Shown: positions 8,653 to 16,954 of the stretch, piece after piece
Position numbering within the stretch: position 1 is the stretch's first letter
Layout of the letters: every line of letters starts with the position of its first letter
Source: Marinilabiliales bacterium
Lineage (GTDB): Bacteria > Bacteroidota > Bacteroidia > Bacteroidales > SZUA-534
Direction: 5' to 3'
Assembly (NCBI GenBank): GCA_003512955.1
Contig: DOTG01000044.1
Coordinates: 1-64,000, forward strand
Length of the DNA stretch: 64,000 nucleotides
The notes under the pieces: generated by a model
Database searches by the model: none
What the model was told of the DNA's origin: nothing
The model's input: only the letters and a program-made list of their open reading frames with translations
Program-made: the position numbers and the translations under genes

Positions 8653-8820
8653 TTGCAATGTGGGTTGGGGGTTGACTTCTTTTTTGCGGGGAGAAAGAAA
8701 AAAAACAAAATAAATTCCATCAAATTTACACTGTCCTGTCAAAAGCTAAATCTTTTCTTATTTTAATTTTGTGAATATCGTATCTGTCTGTTGTGTCGTC
8801 TTTTTACACTTGTTGCCAAC

Positions 8821-9006
8821 GTTGGCTATAAACCCAGTGCGTATTGGTTACTCCAAAATTTCCAAGTTCCTTCATAGCCGAATAAATTTCAAATACCAAT
8901 TTAACAATTAAACATAAACCGTCGAAATTTATTTCGGCGGGGATTATAAGTACGAATACATTTTAAAGCTACACATTGTTAGCATTGGGTTTATAGCGGG
9001 TTGTAT
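8821..9006 (+). repeat. attC-like imperfect hairpin site 3
   Basis: The left arm (8825-8840) and right arm (8982-8997) are 16-nt inverted copies with 15 pairs and one G opposite T on the plus strand. The left junction is CCAACGTTGGC (8817-8827 region) and the right arm runs into GGGTTG, matching the frame of sites 1 and 2. The loop holds a second hairpin (CCGTCGAAAT/ATTTCGGCGG, about 8919-8940). The stop codon of the membrane-protein gene at 8991 lies inside the right arm, as often happens when a cassette gene abuts its attC site. At about 186 bp it is longer than sites 1 and 2. Confidence 0.65.
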
Positions 9007-9329
9007 GCAGGCTTTTCTTTAAGATTTTTATAAATTAAATAAATCAAAAATAAAACAATCCCAATCGGTCTATAAAATATTGCAAGTAAAACCGAATACT
9101 TTCCTTCAATTTCAAATTTCTTTCTGTCGATATTTATAATAATCGCAGTAATTATATTTAGCACATAAGTCAAAATCGTAGTCGCACTCATAACGATAGT
9201 GTTCACATTATATGATTCAGTTTGCGTTAAAAAATATTTATAAGAAAGTCCTAATAAAACCTCAAGTCCGTAGAAAACAACTAGTAATATCGCGTATTTT
9301 CCAATTATTTTAAATAAATTATTCGTCAT
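8991..9329 (-). CDS. Small membrane protein of unknown function (cassette gene)
   Basis: A 112-residue protein with about three hydrophobic segments (roughly 10-32, 42-65, 78-100) separated by short charged stretches. I recognise no family. Its start overlaps the end of the upstream membrane-protein gene by 11 bp, which suggests coupled translation. Its stop lies inside hairpin site 3. Base composition is AT-rich like the rest of the accessory region. The gene pair fills the interval between the recombinase-proximal repeat and site 3. Confidence 0.55.
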   Translation of the reverse strand: MTNNLFKIIGKYAILLVVFYGLEVLLGLSYKYFLTQTESYNVNTIVMSATTILTYVLNIITAIIINIDRKKFEIEGKYSVLLAIFYRPIGIVLFLIYLIYKNLKEKPAYNPL

Positions 9330-9642
9330 TGCTATTTAGATTTTCAATTAAAAAATTTTCAATTAATAAGAAGCAAACCCCAATTACAGGAATACAAAAT
9401 CCGAGGAGTGGAATAGAAATCTTGTTTCTAATCAATTTCATCGAATCAAAAAGAATAACAAATCCAATTATCAGATTTGGAATGTAGTTTACAATTTGAA
9501 AATAAAATTTGGATACTCTTACTGGGTCTGAAAAGTCAAGTTTATATAAATACAGTGAAAAATAAATGCATATTGCTTCAAGGAGTCCCGCTCCTAGTCC
9601 TATTAGGAGATATTTAATTGCAATTTTTTCAGTTTTTTCCAT
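9319..9642 (-). CDS. Small membrane protein of unknown function (cassette gene, first of pair)
   Basis: A protein of about 107 residues with three hydrophobic segments: near the N-terminus after MEKTEKIAIK, in the middle around PNLIIGFVILF, and at IPLLGFCIPVIGVCFLLIENF. The frame is open to 9696, but the ATG at 9642 gives a more natural membrane-protein start and avoids translating the repeat at 9667-9694. I recognise no family. It overlaps the next gene by 11 bp. Confidence 0.5.
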   Translation of the reverse strand: MEKTEKIAIKYLLIGLGAGLLEAICIYFSLYLYKLDFSDPVRVSKFYFQIVNYIPNLIIGFVILFDSMKLIRNKISIPLLGFCIPVIGVCFLLIENFLIENLNSNDE

Positions 9643-9666
9643 ATAGTTTAATTGATTCGGGTCACC

Positions 9667-9694
9667 CAGCTTGCATACAACATCCCTATATACC
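9667..9694 (-). repeat. Recombinase-proximal inverted repeat (attI-like candidate)
   Basis: On the minus strand this reads TATAGGGATGTTGTATGCAA and continues GC. The right end of hairpin site 3, on the plus strand (8992-9012), reads TATAGCGGGTTGTATGCAGG. The shared core is TTGTATGCARGC, in opposite orientations, so the membrane-protein cassette is bracketed by inverted copies. It ends about 18 bp from the recombinase stop codon, where an integration site would be expected. Confidence 0.45.
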
Positions 9695-9711
9695 AACCTC
9701 CCCTCTTCTAT

Positions 9712-10866
9712 TCAGTATATATCGGTTTTGTTTACAACTGTTTTTTTTAATCCGGTTTCCAAATTAATTTTATTCATCAATATATCCAAGGGGTTGCGCA
9801 TTTTTTTATTGTTTACTGCTATTACATGTGTATAAACCTCCGTGGTCTTGCTGCTTTCATGCCCAAGCATAACTTGTATATTTCTCAGATTTTCGCCATA
9901 TTCCAATGCGTGTGTAGCAAACGAATGGCGGAGCGTGTGCGGTGTAGCCCACGGATTGGCTCCGGCTGCTTGCTGTGCTTGTCTGAATATTTTCTGAATG
10001 CTTGATGCTGTATATTTTCCGCCGTCGCTGCCCTCAAACAACCAATACGATGGCTTTTCCTTTTTATAATATTCCCTCAACAGCACCAAAAGGGATTCTG
10101 ACAATGTGGTGTGCCTGTCTTTTTTGCCCTTAGCACCTTTTACAAAAATGTAGCCTCCGTCGGAACGTATATCGCTGATCCTCAGATTGAGCAATTCACT
10201 CACCCTCAGCCCTGCCGAGTAAATGGTTGTAAGTATTGCCTTGTGCTTTATGTTTTCTGTACTATTCAGAATCTTCAATACCTCATCGGTGCTCAATACA
10301 TTGGGCAAACTGTGGCGTTGCTTTGGGCGCTGAATGTTGTAATACTCCCGGGGCAATCCCAACACCTGCTCATAATAAAACTTTATGGCATTTATCATCC
10401 CATTTTGTTTGCTTTCTCCAATTCTATATTTACTTGCAATATGGTAAACATAAGCTTCTATCAAATCTTTAGTCAAATCTTTATAGTTCTGGTTTTCAAA
10501 ATATTTAAAGAAGTTTGTCAGCTCCGATTTATACATTTTTATTGTATTCGGGCTGTATGCTTTCAGTATCAGTTTTTGTTCCACATCGCACAGAGCTTGT
10601 TTTCCCTGCTCATTGAGCGTAAATTGCGGTTTGTGTGCTACGTGCCATAAGGTTTCTATTTTGTACCTACCCTGAAATATGTTTTTTATCCGTACCGCAT
10701 TTTCCTTCGTATTTGGGATACTCCACAATTTCTGGTTTTTGTGGTAATGCTTTCCGGGTATAGTTTTGAGCAATGTCCGCTCATCAGTCATTTCATAAGG
10801 GATATGAATTTTTACTCTAGTGGCTTGTTTTTCAGGCTTATAAATAACTACGTCCGTAATTACCAT
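9712..10866 (-). CDS. Tyrosine site-specific recombinase with extra N-terminal domain
   Basis: A 384-residue phage-integrase-fold recombinase with every catalytic residue present: R221 (AGLRVSELL), K246 or a neighbour in GAKGKKD, H310 and R313 (HTLRH), H336 (LGHESS) and nucleophile Y345 (VYTHV). The SAM-like core-binding domain spans about 95-185. Ahead of it, residues 1-75 form an extra module with IPGKHYHKNQKLWSIP, resembling the small HARP-type domain of some DNA-remodelling proteins. It lacks the insertion that marks integron IntI before the HxxR motif. It adjoins the hairpin-site array, with its 3' end toward the array, and probably acts on those sites (inference). Confidence 0.85.
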   Translation of the reverse strand: MVITDVVIYKPEKQATRVKIHIPYEMTDERTLLKTIPGKHYHKNQKLWSIPNTKENAVRIKNIFQGRYKIETLWHVAHKPQFTLNEQGKQALCDVEQKLILKAYSPNTIKMYKSELTNFFKYFENQNYKDLTKDLIEAYVYHIASKYRIGESKQNGMINAIKFYYEQVLGLPREYYNIQRPKQRHSLPNVLSTDEVLKILNSTENIKHKAILTTIYSAGLRVSELLNLRISDIRSDGGYIFVKGAKGKKDRHTTLSESLLVLLREYYKKEKPSYWLFEGSDGGKYTASSIQKIFRQAQQAAGANPWATPHTLRHSFATHALEYGENLRNIQVMLGHESSKTTEVYTHVIAVNNKKMRNPLDILMNKINLETGLKKTVVNKTDIY

Positions 10867-11008
10867 GCTTTCTTTATTTTTAGTGTGGCGTTGCCAGATG
10901 GAAAAATAGTAAAAAAATCAAATACCTATTTCTAATCACAAACAATAGTCGTATTTTAACCGTTAGAAACGATTAGATGGAAACGTCTGGAATTAAAACA
11001 CATACATT

Positions 11009-11359
11009 ATGCATAAATGTAAAATCTGCAGCACACAATTTGCCGGAAGAAGCGATAAAAAATTCTGTTCGGTGAGGTGCAAAAATTATTACCATACCAA
11101 CCTCCGGAAAGCAACCGATACTGTAGTGAAAGAAATTGATACCATACTTCACCGCAATAGGAGCATCTTGCTCGAAATAGTAGGTAAAAACGCTGTACAG
11201 AAAAAAATTGATAAGCTTACGCTTGAAAAGAAAAAATTCAACTTTTTCTACCATACACACCAAACAATAAACTCAGCAGGTAAAACCTACAATTATGTCT
11301 ATGACTTTGCATGGATGGGATTTTCCGATAATACTATCCTTATTGTTAGAAAACGTTGA
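11009..11359 (+). CDS. Small zinc-finger protein of unknown function
   Basis: A 116-residue protein with an N-terminal treble-clef-like zinc site: CKIC (4-7) and FCSVRCKNYYH (19-29), giving CxxC plus CxxxC and a histidine. A helical middle (about 35-75) and a short C-terminal domain (GKTYNYVYDFAWMGF) follow. Proteins beginning with this finger are often seen as stand-alone hypothetical genes in Bacteroidota, by my recollection. It is divergent from the recombinase, with 142 bp between the two starts. DNA binding is plausible, but no function can be assigned. Confidence 0.6.
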   Translation: MHKCKICSTQFAGRSDKKFCSVRCKNYYHTNLRKATDTVVKEIDTILHRNRSILLEIVGKNAVQKKIDKLTLEKKKFNFFYHTHQTINSAGKTYNYVYDFAWMGFSDNTILIVRKR

Positions 11360-12034
11360 CGGTGAATATACTGAGTAGCAATAATTTGAAAAATTGAAGA
11401 TTAGTGCGCTCTGGTAAAACACTAAATCCGCATCCTTTGGGTGTACGACATTTTTTCCTTTTCCCGAATTACACTGCCGCTTTAACTATTAGCCGGCTCA
11501 GTATTTTGATTTGCCCACTTTTGTAACCCACCCCCAAGTTGAGCCTTTGTTTTGCACTGGATAAAGTACATCATTGCCCTGATAATTTCATCCCCATCTT
11601 ATATTTTTTATATTTTTCGTTATTAACTTTTTTGAGGGCAATGGAACAAAAAATCTATTTCAACAACAGAAAGTACGAAAAACCCCATCTTTTTAATCAA
11701 ATGTAGTTGAGCCAGGGCGGCCGAAAAATGGAAAATTTGATAATTTGCTAATGTATTAATTAACAATTCAACCCTGGAACCTTGCCACCCTTCAACCATA
11801 TTCCATACTTTTTTCCACGCTTTCGCCCTCTCAGTCCCATAAAGAATAAGTAGGTATTTTTGTTAAATCGGATTATCGAACATAATCAAAATATTTTAAC
11901 TATACAACATCACCGTATATAAAATGGGTAATTTTTATGAAATTGATAAAACATCCATTTCATTGAAACCAGATCACTGAATTTATTTTCAACAGGTTAC
12001 TAGTGTTAAGTTATATTTAAATTGGCGGATAAAT
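11360..12034. other. Non-coding stretch after the zinc-finger gene
   Basis: About 675 bases with no convincing gene. A 21-codon frame (11641-11706) is all that remains open at one point, and it may be a gene remnant. The composition is AT-rich with short homopolymer runs. I see no tRNA or obvious terminator. It marks the change from the accessory region to the higher-GC core genes starting at fbp. Confidence 0.4.
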
Positions 12035-12155
12035 ATTGCATTTTCCCCTTCTCCCTTCGGGTTTCTCCCCCAAGGGAGAACTTGCTCCGATTGAGCGGTC
12101 TAGTCCACGCCATGGCGTGGTGCCCCCCAAGTAATTAGGCGATGGGGGAATATAA
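12035..12155. repeat. Palindromic MITE-like or REP-like element
   Basis: A compact run of inverted repeats: a perfect 9-bp stem TTCTCCCTT (12049-12057)/AAGGGAGAA (12072-12080), then a perfect 16-bp palindrome CCACGCCATGGCGTGG (12105-12120), with C-rich sequence on the left answered by GGGGGAA near 12150. It has no coding capacity. The structure suggests a non-autonomous mobile or REP-type repeat. Confidence 0.5.
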
Positions 12156-12191
12156 TTTCTGAACTTCCGACATTACTATATTAACATAACA

Positions 12192-12229
12192 CTATTCTCT
12201 AACCTCTATTCTCTAACCTCTATTCTCTA
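12192..12229 (+). repeat. 14-bp tandem repeat, about 2.7 copies
   Basis: The unit CTATTCTCTAACCT is repeated head to tail about 110 bp upstream of fbp, and another partial copy (TTATTCTCTAG) is near 12303. The reverse complement, AGGTTAGAGAATAG, closely resembles the unit of the array at 16830-16885, so the two loci belong to one degenerate repeat family. Confidence 0.65.
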
Positions 12230-12345
12230 GTTTCTAATTCCCAAATTGTTCATAACCTACAAATGGTTTTAAACATGCGGTCTGACGTTGCATCTAAAAA
12301 GGTTATTCTCTAGCTTCGTGCTAACTAAACCTAAACAGAACAACT

Positions 12346-14322
12346 ATGAATGTGAGCGAACAAGAACTCAGGTACCTGGAATTGCTGGCTAAACGCTATC
12401 CCTCTATCCAAAAGGCCAGTACCGAGATTATTAACCTGAAAGCCATCCTAAGCCTGCCCAAGGGAACCGAGCATTTCCTGAGCGACCTGCACGGCGAATA
12501 CGAGGCTTTTACACACCTGCTAAACAGTGCTTCGGGCGTTATCAAAAAGCGCATCAACGAGATTTTTAAAGATTCCTTGCGCGATTCGGAAAAAAACAGC
12601 CTGGCCACGCTGATCTATTATCCCGAGGAGAAAACCCGATGGGTGATGCGCCGCGAAACCGACCTCGACGAATGGTATAAACTGACGTTGCACCGGCTGA
12701 TAAAGGTCTGCCGGTCGGTTTCGTCGAAATATACCCGTTCCAAGGTCCGCAAAACCCTGCCCAAAGATTTTGCTTACGTGATTGAGGAACTGCTGCACGA
12801 GGACGAAAACGAACTGAACAAACAACATTATTACGATGGGATTATTGATACCATCATCAGTACCGGCCGGGCCCGGGAATTTATCATCGAGCTATGCATC
12901 CTTATCCGCAAACTGACCATCGATCGGCTCCATATCGTGGGCGACATTTTTGACCGGGGCCCACATCCCGATCTGATCATCGAAACACTGATGCTTTATA
13001 AGGATGTGGACATTCAATGGGGAAACCATGATGTGGTCTGGATGGGTGCCGCCATGGGCTCGCTCCCGCTTATTGCTACCCTGCTGCGCGTGGCGGCCCG
13101 GTACGACAATTTAAGCACCGTGGAAGATGCCTACGGGGTGAACCTTTTACCTTTGGCCACCTTTGCCATGCAGGTATATAAAGATGACCCCTGCACCCAG
13201 TTCCAACCCAAACTTTCGGGCGAACGCGAATACCGTACCGATGAAATCCAGATGGTGGCACAGATGCACAAAGCCATTTCAATCATCCAATTCAAATTGG
13301 AAGGACAGTTGATCAAGCGCCGCCCGGAATTCAAGATGGATGACCGTTTGCTGCTCGAACATATCGATTATGAAAAAGGGACCATCCGCATGGGCCGCAA
13401 AGTATATCCGTTGCTCGATACTTATTTCCCGACCATCGATCCGGTTCAACCCTACCAGTTGACCGTGCAGGAACAAGAGGTGATGGAACGGCTGCGGAAT
13501 TCGTTCCAGAAAAGCCAGAAGATACAGCGTCATGTGAAATATCTGCTCAACAAAGGCAGCATGTACCTGAAATTCAATTCCAACTTGCTTTACCATGGCT
13601 GCATCCCCATGACTCCCGAAGGGGAATTTAAGAAAGTGAAAATCGAAGGTTCTTACTATGCCGGAAAAGCCTTGTTGGATAAGTTTGACGAGATTATCCG
13701 CCAATGTTATTACTACAAGCAAAATACAGGCGAAGACAGCGTGGGCATCGATTACATGTACTACCTGTGGCCCGGACCCGATTCGCCCCTGTTTGGCAAA
13801 ACCAAAATGGCCACGTTCGAACGCTATTTTATTGCCGATAAGGAAACCCATATTGAAGAAAAAAATCCGTATTTCACTTTACGCGATCAAGAGGAACTGA
13901 GTATCAAAATCCTGAACGAGTTTAGCCTGGATCATGAGCATTCACGGATCGTCAACGGACATGTTCCCGTAAAATTTAAGAAAGGCGAAGACCCCGTGAA
14001 AGGCAACGGGCGCATGATTGTGATTGATGGCGGTTTGGCCAAAGCTTACCAACCCGAAACCGGAATTGCAGGATATACGCTTATTTACAATTCGTATGGG
14101 TTGATGCTGGCGGCGCACGAACCATTTGAATCGAAACAGAAAGCCATTGAACTGGAAAAGGACATTATTTCGGACCTAAGGACTTTGGAAAAAACATCGG
14201 TCCGCAAACGCGTGGGTGATACCGATATCGGTGTCCATCTGCGAAAGGAGATAAAAGAACTGGAAGATCTTTTGGTGGCCTACCGGAAGGGGTATCTTAA
14301 GGAGGAAAATGGAAATGAGTGA
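12346..14322 (+). CDS. fbp: Fructose-1,6-bisphosphatase class III
   Basis: A 658-residue enzyme that hydrolyses fructose 1,6-bisphosphate to fructose 6-phosphate in gluconeogenesis, in the cytoplasm. The metallophosphatase motifs are in order: DLHGE (47-51), GDIFDRG (about 199-205) and GNHD (about 226-229), followed by the long C-terminal domain typical of class III. Length matches the family (about 640-670). This class is found in Firmicutes and Bacteroidota. The gene is monocistronic, clearly richer in GC than the region to its left, and preceded by repeats rather than by another gene. No Shine-Dalgarno sequence is visible. Confidence 0.95.
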   Translation: MNVSEQELRYLELLAKRYPSIQKASTEIINLKAILSLPKGTEHFLSDLHGEYEAFTHLLNSASGVIKKRINEIFKDSLRDSEKNSLATLIYYPEEKTRWVMRRETDLDEWYKLTLHRLIKVCRSVSSKYTRSKVRKTLPKDFAYVIEELLHEDENELNKQHYYDGIIDTIISTGRAREFIIELCILIRKLTIDRLHIVGDIFDRGPHPDLIIETLMLYKDVDIQWGNHDVVWMGAAMGSLPLIATLLRVAARYDNLSTVEDAYGVNLLPLATFAMQVYKDDPCTQFQPKLSGEREYRTDEIQMVAQMHKAISIIQFKLEGQLIKRRPEFKMDDRLLLEHIDYEKGTIRMGRKVYPLLDTYFPTIDPVQPYQLTVQEQEVMERLRNSFQKSQKIQRHVKYLLNKGSMYLKFNSNLLYHGCIPMTPEGEFKKVKIEGSYYAGKALLDKFDEIIRQCYYYKQNTGEDSVGIDYMYYLWPGPDSPLFGKTKMATFERYFIADKETHIEEKNPYFTLRDQEELSIKILNEFSLDHEHSRIVNGHVPVKFKKGEDPVKGNGRMIVIDGGLAKAYQPETGIAGYTLIYNSYGLMLAAHEPFESKQKAIELEKDIISDLRTLEKTSVRKRVGDTDIGVHLRKEIKELEDLLVAYRKGYLKEENGNE

Positions 14323-14632
14323 TTAGAAGTTCGGGTTGTAGGTTGCGGGTTAATATTTGTAAGCAATACTGACCTGTAAAAATAATTTTAAAACCCGCAA
14401 TGCCTTAATATATACCGTCCCCACGGGACTTGCTGAAACTATGGGTAACTTTTATTTCTACCAATATTTTGCCCCACCGGGACATTTTCTAACTGTTTTA
14501 AGAATAAATCAACTCCGAATAATCATCCGATGAATCTTTTGCCACTATTTGAACTATTTAAAACATGATATTCAGATAATTATGAATTTATCGGATGACT
14601 AAGCTCAAGTTTATTGGCTTTTGGGAGTACAT
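14323..14632. other. Intergenic stretch with REP-like short palindromes
   Basis: No gene is visible. Near 14420-14436 the sequence GTCCCCACGGGAC forms a small hairpin. About 50 bases later CCCCACCGGG occurs in a similar setting, after CAATATTTTG. Repeats of this style (a GC-rich mini-palindrome in an AT-rich frame) are common between Bacteroidota genes, by my recollection. A purine-rich stretch, TTGTAGGTTGCGGGTT, follows the fbp stop. Confidence 0.35.
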
Positions 14633-15205
14633 TTAAGAATGAACTTTTTTAAGCAGCCAGGCCATGTTTTCGCCCAGGTCGCGCATGGTTTGCATGCCTT
14701 CTTCATCATCAAGTACATCGCCCGGCTGACGGCCAATGGCAATATTCCAATAGGTGGAGCCGGGCACCATCATCTGGTTGATCAGGAAAAAATGGTTGAT
14801 GGAACTAAAGGTATGGATTTCGCCGGCCCTGCGGACCGCCACCAAGGCAGCACCTACTTTGTGTTTCAATGCCTGGGTGGCACGGGTGGCATAGCCGGCA
14901 CAATCAATTAGGGCCTTTATTTCGGTGGTTACATTCGAAAAATATACCGGCGAACCAATCAAAATGCCATCGGCCTCCAGCATTTTTGTAAGGGCCTGGT
15001 TAATGGCATCGTTTTTAATGTGGCAACGGTTATCGCGCAGTTCGCGGCATTTCATACAGGCAGTGCACCCATGAACCGGTTTTCCGCCCAACTGTACAAA
15101 CTCCGTCTCAATCCCATGCGGCTCCAGCACTTTAAAAACTTCCTGAATCATTAAAGAGGTATTTCCCTTTGGATTCGGGCTTCCATTAATTCCTATTACT
15201 TTCAT
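14633..15205 (-). CDS. NAD(P)H-dependent FMN reductase / iron-sulfur flavoprotein-like
   Basis: About 190 residues with a flavodoxin-like fold: MKVIGINGSPNPKGNTS is the FMN phosphate loop, and GSPVYFSNVTTEIKALIDC is the second flavin-contact block. A cysteine cluster CTACMKC plus a further Cys (NRC) follows, as in iron-sulfur flavoproteins. The frame is open 21 codons further upstream, but the ATG at 15205 places the flavin loop at the N-terminus as usual. It probably transfers electrons between NAD(P)H or ferredoxin and a quinone or metal centre; the substrate is unknown. Confidence 0.78.
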   Translation of the reverse strand: MKVIGINGSPNPKGNTSLMIQEVFKVLEPHGIETEFVQLGGKPVHGCTACMKCRELRDNRCHIKNDAINQALTKMLEADGILIGSPVYFSNVTTEIKALIDCAGYATRATQALKHKVGAALVAVRRAGEIHTFSSINHFFLINQMMVPGSTYWNIAIGRQPGDVLDDEEGMQTMRDLGENMAWLLKKVHS

Positions 15206-15532
15206 TATTCTTCTTATTAATCGCTCAAATATACTAAGGTTGCCTGAACCTATTGAATTAAGTAGCAAGATTTCAGTATCAAGATATCAGACAAGAGATT
15301 AAGAAAAACGAGACAATTTGTTAATGAGCTAATTAGCCAATAAACAATGAACCATTCATCAATTTAAGATAAAATTCTCTCAATTTCTTTATTTACATAA
15401 TATAGCTAATTATCAATAAAATAAAAAGACATTATACATATATTTAGCCTTCAATATTCCATGAAATGCTAAACAAAAAAAAACAAAAAACGTTTCACTT
15501 GCGCTTAACGAATTGAACAAAAAAATATTGAA
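15206..15532. promoter_or_regulatory. Divergent intergenic region between flavoprotein and E2 genes
   Basis: About 330 AT-rich bases separate two divergent start codons, so it must hold promoters for both. No clear TAnnTTTG element or palindrome stands out. A short degenerate repetition (AAGATTTCAG/AAGATATCAG, near 15268-15290) lies on the flavoprotein side. Confidence 0.4.
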
Positions 15533-16834
15533 ATGGCAAGATTTGAATTGAAAATGCCCAAACTGGGGGAAAGTGTTCAGGAAGCTATCATCACCAAATG
15601 GATGGTAGGTGTGGGAGATACGGTAGAGGAAGACGACAACCTTTTGGAAATAGCCACCGATAAAGTGGATTCTGAGATACCTTCACCCGTGGATGGGAAA
15701 ATAGTTGAAATTCTGTTTCCGGTAAACTCATTGGTACCTGTAGGTGAAGTTATCGCCATTATACAAACAGGTGCCGACAGCGAATTACCTGTAGCTGCAC
15801 CAACCACCACCGGGAAATCAGAAACACCTGCTAAAGAAAGTAAACCGATAGTGTTGGAGACAAACATCGGTGACATTAATAAAAATACGGGAAAATTCTT
15901 TTCTCCTTTGGTTAAAAGCATTGCAAAAAAGGAAAACCTTACCGCCGATGAATTGACTTCGATAAGTGGAAGTGGCAAAGAGGGACGGATAACTAAAAAT
16001 GATGTGCTGGATTATCTATCCCAAAAGGGTAATAAAACCACTACTGCACAAACGACGAAAGGAGTTGCAACAACCTCCACTCCTGCCCCATTGGCCGAAA
16101 AACCATTAGTATCGGCATCGGTTTCGGCCGGTGACGAAATTGTTGAAATGGACCGGATGCGGAAACTGATAGCCCAATACATGGTGAACAGCAAGCGGGT
16201 GTCACCCCACGTAACCACCATGGTTGAGGTGGATGTTACACCCATTGTTTTGTGGCGGAACAAGGTAAAAGACAGCTTTGAAAAACGTGAAAATACCAAA
16301 TTAACCTACATGCCCATCTTTGCCGAGGCTGTTGCCAAAGCCCTGCGTGATTTCCCCATGGTGAATTCGCAGGTTGATGGTGAGCGGATTATTTTGAAAA
16401 AAGCGGTAAATGTTGGTTTAGCTGTGGCGTTGCCATCGGGAAACCTGATTGTTCCTGTAATAAAAAATGCCGATAAACTGAATCTGGCTGGATTAGCTTC
16501 TGAAATAAACCGCCTGGCCGATGCTGCCCGCACCAACAAACTGCTTCCCGATGAAATCACAGGTGGTACTTTTACCATCACCAACTTTGGGTCGTTTAAA
16601 AATGTGATGGGAACACCCATCATCAATCAACCGGAGGTGGCGATTCTGGCCACCGGGAGCATCGAGAAAAAACCCGCGGTAATTGAATCACCGAGCGGCG
16701 ACATGATCGCCATCCGCCATAAAATGTTCCTGTCACTTTCGTACGATCACCGCGTGGTGGATGGAATGCTGGGTGGAATGTTCTTACGCCGTATTGCCGA
16801 TTATCTGGAAGGATTTGATGTTTCACGGGGATAG
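15533..16834 (+). CDS. Dihydrolipoamide acyltransferase (E2) of a 2-oxo-acid dehydrogenase complex
   Basis: A 433-residue E2 subunit. The lipoyl domain spans about 1-80 with the lipoylated lysine K44 in ATDKVDSE. The peripheral-subunit-binding domain is about 120-165 (SPLVKSIAKKENL). The catalytic domain runs from about 205 to the end, with the HxxxDG active site in SYDHRVVDG. Linkers are rich in T, A, P and K. It passes acyl groups from E1 to CoA. The fused branched-chain-type E1 lies 120 bp downstream, so substrates are probably branched-chain 2-oxo acids or pyruvate. No E3 is present here. Its stop codon lies inside a tandem repeat. Confidence 0.92.
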   Translation: MARFELKMPKLGESVQEAIITKWMVGVGDTVEEDDNLLEIATDKVDSEIPSPVDGKIVEILFPVNSLVPVGEVIAIIQTGADSELPVAAPTTTGKSETPAKESKPIVLETNIGDINKNTGKFFSPLVKSIAKKENLTADELTSISGSGKEGRITKNDVLDYLSQKGNKTTTAQTTKGVATTSTPAPLAEKPLVSASVSAGDEIVEMDRMRKLIAQYMVNSKRVSPHVTTMVEVDVTPIVLWRNKVKDSFEKRENTKLTYMPIFAEAVAKALRDFPMVNSQVDGERIILKKAVNVGLAVALPSGNLIVPVIKNADKLNLAGLASEINRLADAARTNKLLPDEITGGTFTITNFGSFKNVMGTPIINQPEVAILATGSIEKKPAVIESPSGDMIAIRHKMFLSLSYDHRVVDGMLGGMFLRRIADYLEGFDVSRG

Positions 16835-16885
16835 AAACTAGAGGATAGAAACTAGAGGATAGAGACTAGAGACTAGAGACTAGAA
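16830..16885 (+). repeat. Degenerate 14-bp/9-bp tandem repeat
   Basis: Units GGATAGAAACTAGA are repeated twice and then shorten to GAGACTAGA units. The array overlaps the E2 stop codon (16832-16834) and fills the start of the E2-E1 gap. It is related in sequence, in the opposite orientation, to the repeat at 12192-12229. Confidence 0.7.
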
Positions 16886-16954
16886 ACAAAAGACCAGTAA
16901 CTTGAAATTTAAGAATAGAATAAGAACTTATTAAATAATCAATAAAAACTCAGA

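Noticed and set aside
8821..9006. Canonical integron attC site
   Set aside because: Ends do not match GTTRRRY/RYYYAAC and the adjacent recombinase lacks the IntI-specific insertion, so only the term attC-like is used.
11641..11706. 21-codon frame in the gap before fbp
   Set aside because: Too short and without a recognisable domain; at most a gene remnant.
12520..13851. Several long antisense frames inside fbp
   Set aside because: They are shadows of a clear 658-residue enzyme in GC-richer DNA.
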